Of a stretch of 64,000 bases of DNA, positions 26,067 to 35,836 are shown one piece after another. The notes below the pieces were generated by a model. It had not been told where the DNA came from, ran no database searches, and saw only the letters and a program-made list of their open reading frames with translations. Each line of letters begins with the position of its first letter. Position 1 is the stretch's first letter. Location of the stretch: positions 2,790,001 to 2,854,000 of the forward strand of contig CBDCQY010000001.1 in assembly GCA_965220855.1 (NCBI GenBank). The letters are read 5' to 3'. The position numbers and the translations under genes are program-made. Origin of the DNA: Bin95 sp965220855. GTDB lineage: Bacteria > Pseudomonadota > Alphaproteobacteria > Bin95.

Positions 26067-27947
26067 TCAGCCGATCAGGCCGCCATCGTCGCGGGTGACG
26101 GCGATCACGGTCGAGCGCGGCGGGCTGCCGCCGCCGCCGGGGAAGTGGCTGCCGCCATTCTCGCCCGGATGCTGGATTCCGACGAACATCGTGCGGCGGT
26201 CGGCGGACCAGCAGAGCCCGGTCACCTCGCACCCCCTCGGTCCCACGAGGAAGCGGCGGATCTCGCCGCTGTCAGGGTCGGCGTAGAGCATCTGATTGTT
26301 GCCCTGGCCGGCGAAATCGCCCGCGTCGCCATAGTTGCCGTCGGTCTGGATCCAGAGGCCGCCCCGGCTGTCGAACGCCAGCCCGTCCGGCGAGTTGAAC
26401 ATGTTGTCGGGCGTCACATTGGCGGAGCCAGCGCGCGCATCGTCATGCACGGCCGGATTGCCCGCCACGACGAACAGGTCCCAGCGGAAGGCGTCGGCGG
26501 CGTGGTCGCCGCTCGCCGGGCGCCAGCGCACGATCTGGCCGTAGAGATTGGCCGCGCGCGGGTTCGGGCCGCCGACGGGCGTCGGATCGCCGCCCTTGTT
26601 CGGCTTCCTGCCGCGATTCTTGTTATTGGTCAGACAGCAATAGACTTCCGCGCGGCCGGGATGCGCGGCCACCCATTCCGGGCGGTCCATGGTGGTGGCG
26701 CCGACGGCCGAAGCGGCCATGCGGGTCAACACGGCGATCTCCGCCGCCGAGGCCATGCCCGTGGTCTCGGGCGTGAGCGCCAGCCACTCGCCCGAACCGT
26801 CCTCGTCGAAGCGCGCCACCGAAAGCGCGCCCGAGGCCAGCAGGTCGGCATTGTCGCCGCCCTCGACATATCGCCCGTCCGACACGAAGCGATAGAGGAA
26901 CTCGCCGCGCTCGTCGTCGCCCATATAGACGACGACCCGGCCGTCGCCGGCGACGACCAGCTCGGCGTTCTCATGCTTGAAGCGGCCGAGCGCCGTGCGC
27001 TTCTTCGGCGTCGAGACCGGGTCGAGCGGGTCGATCTCGACGACATAACCGGCCCGGTTGGGCTCGTTGGGATGCTTCGCGATATCGAAGCGCTCGTCCG
27101 CCGACGCCCAGCCATAGCCCCGGTCTTCATGGCCGACGCCATAGCGCTTCATGGCGTCGGTGAGCGCAAGCTCGGGGTCGGAGGAGGAGAAATAGCCGTT
27201 GAAATTCTCTTCGCAGGTCAGATAGCTGCCCCAGGGCGTCTTGCCGCTGCCGCAATTGTTGAAGGTGCCGAGCGCCAACACACCTTCGGGATCGGCGGCG
27301 GTTTGCAGGAGGGGGTGGCCGCGCGCGGGGCCGGTCAGCGCCATCGGCGTGTCGGCGGTGATGCGCCGGTTGAAGGGCGAGTCCGTCACAACCCGCCAGG
27401 CGCCGTCCGCCTCCGCGATCTCGACAATGCTGACGCCGTGGCCGGCCTTGCCCTTGCGCACATCGTCGGCGGTCTCCGGCCCGCCGGAGGCGCGGTTGCC
27501 GTAGATGATCGCCAGGTTCACATATTCGTGATTGACCGCGAGCAGGGTGCGGCCGCCGGCGTCGAAGCGCGCCATGCCGTCATTATTGTCGCCGAAGGCC
27601 CGCTCCTGGCTGGCGCCCGCGCCGCGCGTTTCCGGGTCGAAGGGCCAGCCGTCGGACCGGAGCGGGTCACCCCAGCGGACCACCGCCCGCCAGGAATAGC
27701 CGGGCGGCAAGGTCACCGTGTCCAGGCCATTGGCGGCCACCGGCTCGAAGGCGAGGCTCGCCTGCCCGGCCTCGCGCGCCGGCGCGAGACCTCCCAGGCC
27801 GAAAAAGGCGCCAGCCGCGCCGAGCGCGGCCGTTCCGGCGAGGAAGCGCCGGCGGGAGACGATGCGCTCGAAGCCGGTCGGCTCGGCGCGTTGGTCGTTT
27901 CGTTCGTCGAACTCGTCGAACGACAGGTCGGAGGTCTGGTCGCGCAT
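26067..27947 (-). CDS. PhoX-family (DUF839) Tat-exported alkaline phosphatase
   Basis: PhoX enzymes are calcium- and iron-dependent periplasmic phosphatases that release phosphate from organic esters. The 626-residue protein has a Tat signal (VSRRRFLAGTAALGAAGAFFG at about residues 30-50) after a long N-region, and the PhoX body with TLPPGYSWRAVVRWGDPL, FGDNNDGMARF, VNHEYVN, GSYLTCEENFNGYF, and CWSADRRTMFVGIQHPGE near the C-terminus. The paired Glu/Asn-rich loops are typical metal sites. The ATG at 27947 follows GGAG. It lies between the NuoE-NuoF fusion and lpxB on the same strand, with 68 nt and 93 nt gaps. A PHO box was not found by eye. Confidence 0.88.
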   Translation of the reverse strand: MRDQTSDLSFDEFDERNDQRAEPTGFERIVSRRRFLAGTAALGAAGAFFGLGGLAPAREAGQASLAFEPVAANGLDTVTLPPGYSWRAVVRWGDPLRSDGWPFDPETRGAGASQERAFGDNNDGMARFDAGGRTLLAVNHEYVNLAIIYGNRASGGPETADDVRKGKAGHGVSIVEIAEADGAWRVVTDSPFNRRITADTPMALTGPARGHPLLQTAADPEGVLALGTFNNCGSGKTPWGSYLTCEENFNGYFSSSDPELALTDAMKRYGVGHEDRGYGWASADERFDIAKHPNEPNRAGYVVEIDPLDPVSTPKKRTALGRFKHENAELVVAGDGRVVVYMGDDERGEFLYRFVSDGRYVEGGDNADLLASGALSVARFDEDGSGEWLALTPETTGMASAAEIAVLTRMAASAVGATTMDRPEWVAAHPGRAEVYCCLTNNKNRGRKPNKGGDPTPVGGPNPRAANLYGQIVRWRPASGDHAADAFRWDLFVVAGNPAVHDDARAGSANVTPDNMFNSPDGLAFDSRGGLWIQTDGNYGDAGDFAGQGNNQMLYADPDSGEIRRFLVGPRGCEVTGLCWSADRRTMFVGIQHPGENGGSHFPGGGGSPPRSTVIAVTRDDGGLIG

Positions 27948-28040
27948 GTTACTCCGGTCCTTGCCAGTGGCGAATGGACGCGCTTTCAGCAGAGAAAGAT
28001 GACAGCGAAATATCAATTCCGTGTCGTCCGACGATCGCGG

Positions 28041-29195
28041 TCATGACGATTGGCGCTCGCGGAGGATTCGGCGGACGGTCTCGGCCGCGCGGCGGCTCGG
28101 GCTGGCGCCGGGCGGGGCCAGCACGGACTGCAACTCCAGGAAGGCGGCCTGCTGGGCGGCGCGGGCGGCCTCGTCGCGCAGGAGCGGGCGGAGCGCGCGC
28201 GCGAGGCGCCCCGGCCGGCAGCGGCGCTGCACCAGCTCCGGCACCACCGCCCGGTCGAGCAGCAGATTGACCGGGCAGAAGCGGCGCACCCGGCTGAGCG
28301 CGGCGATCGCCACCGCCGTGCCGGGATGCACCCGGTAGGCCGCGACCTGCGGCACGCCGGCGAGCGCGAGCTCGAGCGCCACCGTGCCCGAGGCCGCCAG
28401 CGCCGCCCGGCTGGCCGCGAAGGCGTCCTGCTTCTCCGCCTCGCCGAGCGTCACCGTCACCGGCCAGGGCCAATCGGCGACGGCGCGGCGCACCCGTTTC
28501 GCCACCGCGCCCACGGTCGGCATGGCGAGATGCAGCGGCGGCCCGCCTTTCGCGAGCCTCTCCAGCGTCTCGCGAAAGACGGGCAGCAGGCGCGCGACCT
28601 CGCCCGGCCGGCTGCCGGGCAGCACCGCCAGCACCGCGCGGTCGGCCGCCACGCCGTGGCGGGCGCGGAAGGCCGCCCCGTCGCCCGGCGCCGCCTCGAC
28701 CAGCGAATGGCCGACCCAGCTTGCGGAAAGCCCCTCGCGCTCGAACAGCGCCGGCTCGAAGGCCCACAGCGTCATCAGATGGTCGAACAGCCCGGCCATG
28801 CGCCGCGCCCGCCCCGGCGCCCAGACCCAGACCATCGGCGCGACATAGTGGATGCGCAGCGCCGGGCAGCCGGCGGCGATCAGCCGGCGGGCCACGCCCT
28901 TGTTGAAGCCGCCGGAATCGATCGTCACCACGACATCCGGGCGGAAGCGCAGGATGTCGGCCGCGGTCTCGTCCATGCGCCGCAGCAGCCGGCGGGCGCG
29001 GGGGAGCACCTCGAAGGCGCCCATGACGGCCGTCTCGGCCTGCGGGAAGAGGCTGGCCACGCCCTCGCGCGCCATCAGCTCGCCGCCGACGCCGGCCGCC
29101 TCCACGGGGCCCTCCTCGCGAAGCGCGCGCAGCAGCCGGGCGCCGAGCGCGTCCCCGGAGGCCTCGCCGGCGACGATATAGACCCTGACGGTCAC
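28041..29195 (-). CDS. lpxB: lipid-A-disaccharide synthase
   Basis: LpxB joins UDP-2,3-diacylglucosamine and lipid X to form the lipid A disaccharide at the inner membrane. The 384-residue protein has the family marks YIVAGEASGDALGARLL (residues 5-21), GVGGELMAREG, VTIDSGGFN, HYVAPMVWVWAPGRARRM near 125-142, VLPGSRPGEV and the late ASGTVALELALAGVP and the NLLL segment. Length is normal (E. coli 382). The GTG at 29195 is the most upstream start that keeps a family-like N-terminus; no strong ribosome-binding site is visible. Unusually, the lpxD-fabZ-lpxA genes that normally precede it are absent here. Confidence 0.93.
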   Translation of the reverse strand: MTVRVYIVAGEASGDALGARLLRALREEGPVEAAGVGGELMAREGVASLFPQAETAVMGAFEVLPRARRLLRRMDETAADILRFRPDVVVTIDSGGFNKGVARRLIAAGCPALRIHYVAPMVWVWAPGRARRMAGLFDHLMTLWAFEPALFEREGLSASWVGHSLVEAAPGDGAAFRARHGVAADRAVLAVLPGSRPGEVARLLPVFRETLERLAKGGPPLHLAMPTVGAVAKRVRRAVADWPWPVTVTLGEAEKQDAFAASRAALAASGTVALELALAGVPQVAAYRVHPGTAVAIAALSRVRRFCPVNLLLDRAVVPELVQRRCRPGRLARALRPLLRDEAARAAQQAAFLELQSVLAPPGASPSRRAAETVRRILRERQSS

Positions 29196-29300
29196 CCCGC
29201 TTTCGCCCTTGCCGGAAGGGGGTTTCCGGCCCCGCCGGGGGGCGGGCTGGACGCGGGGCCGCAAACATGGCCTAATGGCGCTTCCGCAGCAGGGGGAGTC

Positions 29301-30299
29301 ATGTCCAGCCTGACAGGAATGATCGCGCAGCGCCTGGCGCTCGGCCTCTTCACGCTATTCGTCGTCAGCATCGTCATCTTCGCCGCCATCGAGGCGCTTC
29401 CCGGAGATTTCGCCCAGGCGATCCTGGGCCAGGGCGCGACCCCGGAGGCCGTCGCCTCGATCCGCGAGAGCCTCGGCATGGACCGCTCGCCGGTCGAGCG
29501 CTATTTCAGCTGGCTCGGCGGCGCGCTCACCGGCGATTTCGGCGTCAGCTTCAACCAGCTGAGCTTCCAGTCGCAATACGGACAGACCGCCGAGCGCGAG
29601 GTGGTCACGGTCGCCGACCAGCTGGCGCCGCGCTTCGCCAACACCATCTTCCTGGCGGCGGTGGCGGCCGCGGTGGCGGTTCCGCTGTCGCTGGCGCTGG
29701 GCGTCATGGCGGCGCTCTATCGCGGCTCGATCTTCGACCGGGCGGCCAATGTGGGCACGCTCACCTCGATCTCCAGCCCGGAATTCTTCGTCGCCTATGT
29801 GCTGATCCTCTTCCTGGCGGCGGCCAATCCGATCTTCCCCTCGATCTCCAAGATCCATGCCGACCTCGACTTCTGGGAGCGCCTCTACCGCACCGTGCTG
29901 CCGGCGCTGACGCTCACCCTGGTCGTCACCGCGCACATGATGCGCATGACGCGGGTGGCGATCATCAACCTGCTGGCCTCGCAATATATAGAAATGGCGC
30001 GCCTCAAGGGCGTGCCGCGCTGGCGGGTGATCGTGCGCCATGCGCTGCCCAACGCGCTCGCGCCGATCATCAATGTGATCGCGCTCAACCTCGCCTATCT
30101 GGTCACCGGCGTGGTGGTGGTGGAGGTGGTGTTCGTCTATCCGGGCATCGGCCAGATGTTCGTCGATGCGGTGAAACTGCGCGACATGCCGACCGTGCAG
30201 GCCTGCTGCCTCGTCTTCGCCGCCGCCTATATCCTGCTCAACCTGACCGCGGATGTGCTCTCGGTGCTCACCAATCCGCGCCTCAGGCACCCCAAATAG
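29301..30299 (+). CDS. peptide/opine ABC transporter permease, DppB type
   Basis: The 332-residue protein has six hydrophobic segments, the N-terminal LALGLFTLFVVSIVIFAAIEALPGD typical of DppB-like permeases, and the ATPase-contact loop EMARLKGVPRWRVIVRHALPNALAPIIN near residues 230-257. It starts at an ATG preceded by AGGGGGAG and is the first gene of a four-gene importer operon (permease, permease, fused ATPase, binding protein). It is divergent from lpxB with a 105-bp gap that contains no clear promoter by eye. Confidence 0.92.
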   Translation: MSSLTGMIAQRLALGLFTLFVVSIVIFAAIEALPGDFAQAILGQGATPEAVASIRESLGMDRSPVERYFSWLGGALTGDFGVSFNQLSFQSQYGQTAEREVVTVADQLAPRFANTIFLAAVAAAVAVPLSLALGVMAALYRGSIFDRAANVGTLTSISSPEFFVAYVLILFLAAANPIFPSISKIHADLDFWERLYRTVLPALTLTLVVTAHMMRMTRVAIINLLASQYIEMARLKGVPRWRVIVRHALPNALAPIINVIALNLAYLVTGVVVVEVVFVYPGIGQMFVDAVKLRDMPTVQACCLVFAAAYILLNLTADVLSVLTNPRLRHPK

Positions 30300-30308
30300 G
30301 CGGCCGGC

Positions 30309-31250
30309 ATGGGCTTTCTCACCTATGTGCTGCTGCCGCTGGTCGTGCTGACGGCGCTCGCCTGGACCTTCCGCGCCGGCTTCGGGCGGGCCTTTGCGGG
30401 GCCGTTCGGCGCCGCCTTCCGCTCCATGCCGCTCACCGCCGCCTTCGGCCTCACCGTGGTCTCGCTCTACATTCTGGGCGCGGTGTTCGCGCCGGTGCTG
30501 GCGCCTTTCGGCGAGTCGCAGGTGTTCGACGAGTTCAACCTCTTCCCCGGCGAGAACCCGGACTTCCCGCTCGGCACCGACCAGCTGGGGCGCGACCTGC
30601 TCACCCGCCTGCTCTATGGCGGGCGCAACACCATCGGCATCGCGCTGGTCACGGTGATGCTGGCCTTCCTGATCGGGGCCAGCCTCGGCTTCCTCGCCGC
30701 GGTGCTCGGCGGCTGGCTGGACCAGGCGGTGTCGCGCAGCGTCGATGTGCTGATGGCGATCCCGCAGCTGATCTTCGCGCTGCTGCTGATCACCATCTTC
30801 GGCCAATCGACGATCAACATGATCCTGGTGATCGCGGTGCTGGACTCCACCCGCGTCTTCCGCCTGGCGCGCGCCGTCGGCGGCAATATCGTGGTGATGG
30901 ACTATATCGAGGCGGCCAAGCTGCGCGGCGAGGGCATCGGCTATCTGATCTTCCGCGAGATTTTGCCCAACGCCGCCGCGCCGCTGCTGGCGGAGTTCGG
31001 GCTGCGCTTCTGCTTCGTCTTCCTGCTGATCGCGGCGCTCAGCTTCCTCGGCATCGGCATCCAGCCGCCGCTGGCGGACTGGGGCACCATGGTGCGCGAG
31101 CTGTCGATCTATATCGGCTATGCGGAATATGGCGACTGGCAGGCGGCCTCGCTGCCGCTGCTGCCGGCGGCCGCGATCGCGCTGCTGACCGTCGCGGTCA
31201 ATTTCGTCGTGGACTGGATGCTGGACCGGCATTCGGGCCTGAAGGCGTGA
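30309..31250 (+). CDS. peptide/opine ABC transporter permease, DppC type
   Basis: The 313-residue protein is the second permease of the importer. After two N-terminal hydrophobic segments it has the DppC hallmark FPLGTDQLGRDLLTRLLYGGRNTIGIAL (about residues 88-115) and the EAA loop EAAKLRGEGIGYLIFREILPNAAAPLLAEF (about 202-230). It begins 9 nt after the dppB-like gene and is followed by the ATPase gene after 18 nt, so all are co-transcribed. Confidence 0.92.
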   Translation: MGFLTYVLLPLVVLTALAWTFRAGFGRAFAGPFGAAFRSMPLTAAFGLTVVSLYILGAVFAPVLAPFGESQVFDEFNLFPGENPDFPLGTDQLGRDLLTRLLYGGRNTIGIALVTVMLAFLIGASLGFLAAVLGGWLDQAVSRSVDVLMAIPQLIFALLLITIFGQSTINMILVIAVLDSTRVFRLARAVGGNIVVMDYIEAAKLRGEGIGYLIFREILPNAAAPLLAEFGLRFCFVFLLIAALSFLGIGIQPPLADWGTMVRELSIYIGYAEYGDWQAASLPLLPAAAIALLTVAVNFVVDWMLDRHSGLKA

Positions 31251-31268
31251 TCGAGGGGAGTTGAGAGG

Positions 31269-32927
31269 ATGCTGGACACGACCGGCCTGGTCAGGATGCG
31301 CGACCTCAGGATCGAGGGCCTCGCGGGCGAGGAGTGGCTGCCGATCGTGCATGGCATCGACCTCGACCTGGACCGGGGCGAGGTGCTGGGGCTGATCGGC
31401 GAGTCGGGCGCCGGCAAATCGACCGTCGGCCTCGCCGCCATGGGCTTCACCCGCGACGGCTGCCGCATCGCCGGCGGCTCGATCGAGTTCGACGGCATCG
31501 ACCTGATCGAGGCCTCGACCGAGACCCGGCGCGGCCTGCTGGGCAAGCGCATCGCCTATGTGGCGCAGTCGGCGGCGGCGAGCTTCAACCCCGCCCACAG
31601 GCTCATCGACCAGCACACCGAAGGCCCGGTGCTGCATGGCGTGTCCTCGCTCCAGGAGAGCCAGGAAGACGCCGTGGCGCTCTATCAGCGCCTGCGCCTG
31701 CCGGAGCCGGAGAGCATCGGCTTCCGCTATCCGCACCAGGTGTCGGGCGGCCAGCTGCAGCGCGCCATGACCGCCATGGCGATGTCCTGCCGGCCGGACC
31801 TCATCATCTTCGACGAGCCGACCACGGCCCTCGACGTCACCACCCAGATCGAGGTGCTGGCCGCGATCCGCGACATCGTGGAGCAGTTCGGCACGGCCGC
31901 GATCTACATCACCCACGACCTGGCCGTGGTGGCGCAGATGGCCGACCGCATCAAGGTGCTGCTGCGCGGCAACGAGGTGGAGGAGAACGACACCCGCACC
32001 ATGCTCGCCGAGCCGAAGGAGGACTACACCCGCTCGCTCTGGGCGGTGCGCAGCTTCCGCCGCCAGGAGCAGCCGCCCGCCGGGCGCGGCGTCCAGCCGG
32101 TGATCTCGGTCGAGGGGATCACCGCCGGCTACGGCGCCGGGGTCGATGTGCTGCACGATGTCTCCTTCGACATCCATGCCGGGCGCACGGTGGCGGTGGT
32201 CGGCGAGTCCGGCTCCGGGAAGTCCACCGTGGCGCGCTGCATCACCGGCCTGCTGCCGCCGCGCGAGGGCGCGATCCGCTTCAATGGCGAGGCGCTGCCG
32301 ACGGGCTACCGGTCGCGCTCCCGCGACCAGCTGCGCCAGGTGCAGATGATCTACCAGATGGCGGACACGGCGCTGAACCCGAAGCTGCCGATCCGCGACA
32401 TTATCGGGCGCCCGGTGCGCTTCTATCGCGGGCTCCGGGGCGCGGCGCTGCGCCGGCGGGTGGAGGAGCTGCTGGAGCAGATCGAGCTCGACCCCGCCAC
32501 CTATATCGACCGGCTGCCCTCGGAGCTTTCCGGCGGCCAGAAGCAGCGCGTCGGCATCGCGCGGGCGCTGGCGGCGGAGTCGCAGTTCATCATCTGCGAC
32601 GAGGTGACCTCGGCGCTCGACCAGCTTGTCGCCGAGGGCATCCTGAAGCTGCTCGACCGGCTGCAGAACGAGCTCGACCTCGCCTACATGTTCATCACCC
32701 ACGACCTCGCCACGGTGCGCGCCATCGCCGACGAGGTGGTGGTGATGAAGGACGGGCGCGTGGTCGAGGCGGGGCCGAAGACCGAAATGTTCACGCCGCC
32801 GCATCACGACTATACCGACCTGCTGCTGAGCTCGGTGCCGGAGATGGACCCGGACTGGCTCGACCGGCTGCTGGCCGAGCGCGGTGTGGATAATATCGGC
32901 GAGGCCGCGCGCGGCCGCATGGCGTGA
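31269..32927 (+). CDS. fused two-domain ABC transporter ATPase (DppD-DppF type)
   Basis: The 552-residue protein carries both nucleotide-binding domains in one chain. Domain 1 has GESGAGKST (about residue 42), VSGGQLQRAMTAMAM and LIIFDEPTTALDVTTQ. Domain 2 has GESGSGKST (about 317), LSGGQKQRVGIARAL and FIICDEVTSALDQLV; here the Walker B is followed by EVTSALD instead of the usual EPTSALD, a mild variation. It powers the two preceding permeases. Ribosome-binding site GAGAGG lies before the ATG. The next gene, the binding protein, starts 74 nt later. Confidence 0.92.
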   Translation: MLDTTGLVRMRDLRIEGLAGEEWLPIVHGIDLDLDRGEVLGLIGESGAGKSTVGLAAMGFTRDGCRIAGGSIEFDGIDLIEASTETRRGLLGKRIAYVAQSAAASFNPAHRLIDQHTEGPVLHGVSSLQESQEDAVALYQRLRLPEPESIGFRYPHQVSGGQLQRAMTAMAMSCRPDLIIFDEPTTALDVTTQIEVLAAIRDIVEQFGTAAIYITHDLAVVAQMADRIKVLLRGNEVEENDTRTMLAEPKEDYTRSLWAVRSFRRQEQPPAGRGVQPVISVEGITAGYGAGVDVLHDVSFDIHAGRTVAVVGESGSGKSTVARCITGLLPPREGAIRFNGEALPTGYRSRSRDQLRQVQMIYQMADTALNPKLPIRDIIGRPVRFYRGLRGAALRRRVEELLEQIELDPATYIDRLPSELSGGQKQRVGIARALAAESQFIICDEVTSALDQLVAEGILKLLDRLQNELDLAYMFITHDLATVRAIADEVVVMKDGRVVEAGPKTEMFTPPHHDYTDLLLSSVPEMDPDWLDRLLAERGVDNIGEAARGRMA

Positions 32928-33001
32928 CCGAGAGGGCGCGGGCGCTCCTGTCCGCGACCCGACAGATGGATGATGGAAACCGACCGAGGGAGGCATTTCC
33001 G

Positions 33002-34540
33002 ATGGGACTGAGAATCGACAGACGCGGCCTGCTGAAGGCCACCGCCGCCACAGCGCTGGCGGCGAGTGCGGGACCGGCGCTGGCGGCCGGGCCGAAGGCG
33101 GGCGGGACGCTCCGGCTCGGCCTCTCCGGCGGCAACACCACCGACAGCTGGGACGGGCGCACCCATTCCGATGTGTTCATGCAGGTGGCGGCGATGGGCG
33201 GCGTGTTCGACTGCCTGACCGAGATCGCCGCCGACGGCTCGCTGGTGGGCGAGCTCGCCGAGAGCTGGGAGGCCTCGGACGATCTGGCGACCTGGACCTT
33301 CAACCTGCGCCAGGGCGTGGAGTTCCATAACGGCAAGAGCTTCGGCGCCGACGATGTGATCGAGTCGCTGCAGATGCATGTGGCCGAGGGCGCCAAGTCG
33401 CCCGCCAAGCCGCTGGTCGAGCCGATCGCCGAGATGAAGAAGATGAACGACCATCAGGTCCAGTTCATCCTCAACGCCGGCAATGCGGACTTCCCCTATC
33501 TGCTCTCCGACTACCATATCCTGATCTACCCGGCCGGGATGGTGGATGTGGCGATCCGGGACGGCATCGGCACCGGGGCCTATCGCAAGGAGAGCTTCGA
33601 TCCGGGCGTGCGCGCGCTGATGACGCGCAACCCCAACGCCTACAAGAAGGTCTGGTTCGACGAGGTCGAGGCGATCTCGATCACCGATCCGGCGGCGCGC
33701 GTCAACGCGCTGATGACCGGCGAGGTGGACGCCATCAGCCGCATCGACGCCAAGTCGGTGCGCCTGCTCGCGCGCAATCCGGGCGTGGAAGTGTCGGAGG
33801 TGACCGGGAACCAGCATTACAGCTTCCCGATGATCACCACCAACGCGCCCTATGACGACAACAATATCCGCCTCGCGCTCAAGCTGCTGTTCGATCGCGA
33901 GGACCTGGTGCGCAAGATCCTGCTGGGGCACGGCAAGATCGGCAACGACCATCCGATCGGCCCGGCCAACCGCTTCTACCACGCCGATCTGGAGCAGCGC
34001 GCCTACGATCCCGACATGGCGAAGTCGCTGCTGAAGAAGGCCGGCGTCGATGCGCTGCAGATCGACCTCTCGGCCTCGGACGCCGCCTTCGCCGGCGCGG
34101 TCGACGCCGCGCAGCTGTTCCAGGAGTCGGCCCGCGCCGGCGGCGTGTCCGTCAATGTCATCAAGGAGCCGGCGGACGGCTACTGGTCCAATGTGTGGAT
34201 GAAGAAGTCGTTCTGCGCCTGCTTCTGGTCGGGACGGGCGACCGAGGACCTGATGTTCTCGACCGCCTATGCCGCCGGCAAGCCCTGGAACGACAGCTAC
34301 TGGGACCATCCGCGCTTCAACATGCTGCTCGCCGAGGCGCGCACCGAGCGCGACGACGCCCGGCGGCGCGAGCTCTATTACGAGATGCAGGTCATCGTGC
34401 GCGACGAGGGCGGCGTGGCGGTGCCGATGTACGCCAACTGGATCGACGCCAAGTCCAAGAAGCTCGCCCACGGGCCGGATCTCGGCAATGTCTGGGCGCT
34501 CGATTCGGCCCGGGTGATGGAGCGCTGGTGGTTCGCATGA
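33002..34540 (+). CDS. ABC transporter solute-binding protein, family 5 (Tat-type signal)
   Basis: The 512-residue periplasmic binding protein carries a twin-arginine-like leader (DRRGLLKATAATALAASAGPALA) and the family 5 body: GGTLRLGLSGG, LAESWEASDDLATWTFNLRQGVEFHNGKSFGADDVIES (about residues 85-120), and the late AGKPWNDSYWDHPRFNMLLAEAR. It captures a peptide-, opine- or amino-acid-like ligand for the preceding permeases. I chose the ATG at 33002 because GGGAGG precedes it and the leader begins there. It is the last gene of the operon; a strong terminator follows 33 nt after the stop. Confidence 0.93.
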   Translation: MGLRIDRRGLLKATAATALAASAGPALAAGPKAGGTLRLGLSGGNTTDSWDGRTHSDVFMQVAAMGGVFDCLTEIAADGSLVGELAESWEASDDLATWTFNLRQGVEFHNGKSFGADDVIESLQMHVAEGAKSPAKPLVEPIAEMKKMNDHQVQFILNAGNADFPYLLSDYHILIYPAGMVDVAIRDGIGTGAYRKESFDPGVRALMTRNPNAYKKVWFDEVEAISITDPAARVNALMTGEVDAISRIDAKSVRLLARNPGVEVSEVTGNQHYSFPMITTNAPYDDNNIRLALKLLFDREDLVRKILLGHGKIGNDHPIGPANRFYHADLEQRAYDPDMAKSLLKKAGVDALQIDLSASDAAFAGAVDAAQLFQESARAGGVSVNVIKEPADGYWSNVWMKKSFCACFWSGRATEDLMFSTAYAAGKPWNDSYWDHPRFNMLLAEARTERDDARRRELYYEMQVIVRDEGGVAVPMYANWIDAKSKKLAHGPDLGNVWALDSARVMERWWFA

Positions 34541-34572
34541 TCGCCCGCGCATAAGGCGGAAACGCCTCGTCG

Positions 34573-34610
34573 AAGGCCGCTGCGCGCCCGCTCGCGCAGC
34601 GGCCTTTTCT
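34573..34610 (+). terminator. rho-independent terminator of the peptide ABC operon
   Basis: AAGGCCGCTGCGCG (34573-34586) and its exact complement (34593-34606) form a perfect 14-bp stem with a 6-nt loop, followed by TTCT after the TT of the arm (TTTTCT in all). It ends the upstream operon and lies just before the convergent MFS gene. It is the best-formed terminator in the window. Confidence 0.88.
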
Positions 34611-35802
34611 ATGTCCGCCCCTGCCGCCGGGCGGCGGCGAGCGCGGCGAAGGAGCAGAGGAAGGCGAGCGCCAGGAAGGCGCCGGCGGCGACGAACAGCA
34701 GCGCCGGCCAGTCCCGGTCCATGGTCCAGCCGAACAGCAGCGGCGAGAGGCCGCCGCCGACCGACAGCCCGACGAAGACGAAGCCGATCACCCGCCCGGT
34801 GTCGCCCGGCGGCGTGATCCGCTTGAGCATCAGGTCGCGCGCCGGCAGCACCACGCCCATGGCGAAGCCGCCAAGGCCGAACAGCGCCGCCAGGCCGAGC
34901 GGCCCGGCGTCGATCGACCCGGCGAGCGCGAACGCCAGGCCGCCGCCGACGAGCGCGCCGCCGGTCAGCCGGATCTGCAGCCGCTCGCGGTCCGGCAGTT
35001 CGCCGCCGGCCAGAATGCCGAAGGCGAGCGCCATGAGCGCCGTCGTCAGCACCGCGCCGGCGGTGGCGGGGTCCAGCCCGTGCAGCTTGCCGAGGCCGAT
35101 GACCGTGAAGGAGGTTATGCCGCCGCTCGCGAGGCCGAAGGCGAGGAAGAAGCAGAAGAACAAGAGGATCGGCGCGGCCGGGGCGCGCCGCGCGGAGCCG
35201 CCCGCGCGCGCCTCTCTGGCGCGCGGCGGCGAGGCGACCGCCGCCCCGCTCGCCGCCATGACCAGCACGGTCGCGAGGCCGACCGCGCCGGCGAGCGCCA
35301 CCGTCGTGCGCCAGTCGGTCCAGATGGCGAGCGCGCCGACGGTCGCGGGCGCGACGGCCGTGCCGAGAAAGCCGAGAAAGGTGTGCAGGCTGTAGGCGCG
35401 GCCGAGCCGCCGCTCCGGCACGCGCGCCGCCAGCACGGCATAGTCCGCCGGGTGGAAGACGCTGTTGCCGACGCCGGCCGCGATGGCGAGCAGCAAGAGG
35501 CCCGCATAGCTCTCGACGAAGGCGATGGCGGCGATCGCGCCGGCGTTGAGCGCCAGGCCCGCGAGCAGCACCGGCCGCGCGCCCCAGCGGTCCACCGCCA
35601 GGCCGACCGGGGCCTGCAGCACGCCGCCGACCAGCCCGTAGCCGGCCGCCACCGCGCCCAGGGCCGCATAGCCGACGGCGAACTCCTCGCGGAAGAAGAG
35701 GAAGAGCGGCGGCAGGGTGAGCGCGTAGAAATGGCTGAGGAAATGGCCCGCGCCCACCAGCGCCAGCGTGCGGCCCGCGCCCCTCTCCAACGCCTGCGCC
35801 AT
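34609..35802 (-). CDS. MFS transporter
   Basis: The 397-residue protein has twelve hydrophobic segments and the major-facilitator motif GLAVDRWGARPVLLAG (about residues 65-80) between helices 2 and 3, with a central charged loop (PPRAREARAGGSARRAP) and a matching second half. N-terminus GHFLSHFYALTLPPLFLFFREEF resembles the FosA/NarK-like fosmidomycin-resistance subgroup; the substrate is not predictable. I chose the ATG at 35802 (GGAGG about 12 nt upstream) because the longer frame would overlap the preceding gene with a non-membrane tail. It ends within the convergent operon terminator. Confidence 0.85.
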   Translation of the reverse strand: MAQALERGAGRTLALVGAGHFLSHFYALTLPPLFLFFREEFAVGYAALGAVAAGYGLVGGVLQAPVGLAVDRWGARPVLLAGLALNAGAIAAIAFVESYAGLLLLAIAAGVGNSVFHPADYAVLAARVPERRLGRAYSLHTFLGFLGTAVAPATVGALAIWTDWRTTVALAGAVGLATVLVMAASGAAVASPPRAREARAGGSARRAPAAPILLFFCFFLAFGLASGGITSFTVIGLGKLHGLDPATAGAVLTTALMALAFGILAGGELPDRERLQIRLTGGALVGGGLAFALAGSIDAGPLGLAALFGLGGFAMGVVLPARDLMLKRITPPGDTGRVIGFVFVGLSVGGGLSPLLFGWTMDRDWPALLFVAAGAFLALAFLCSFAALAAARRQGRT

Positions 35803-35836
35803 GCCCGGTTTCGCGCCTCCGTCCCGCGATTTGCCG

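Noticed and set aside
29355..32996. Minus-strand frame of about 1200 codons across the peptide ABC permease and ATPase genes
   Set aside because: It is His/Asp/Arg-rich without domains and covers three genes with clear motifs on the other strand.
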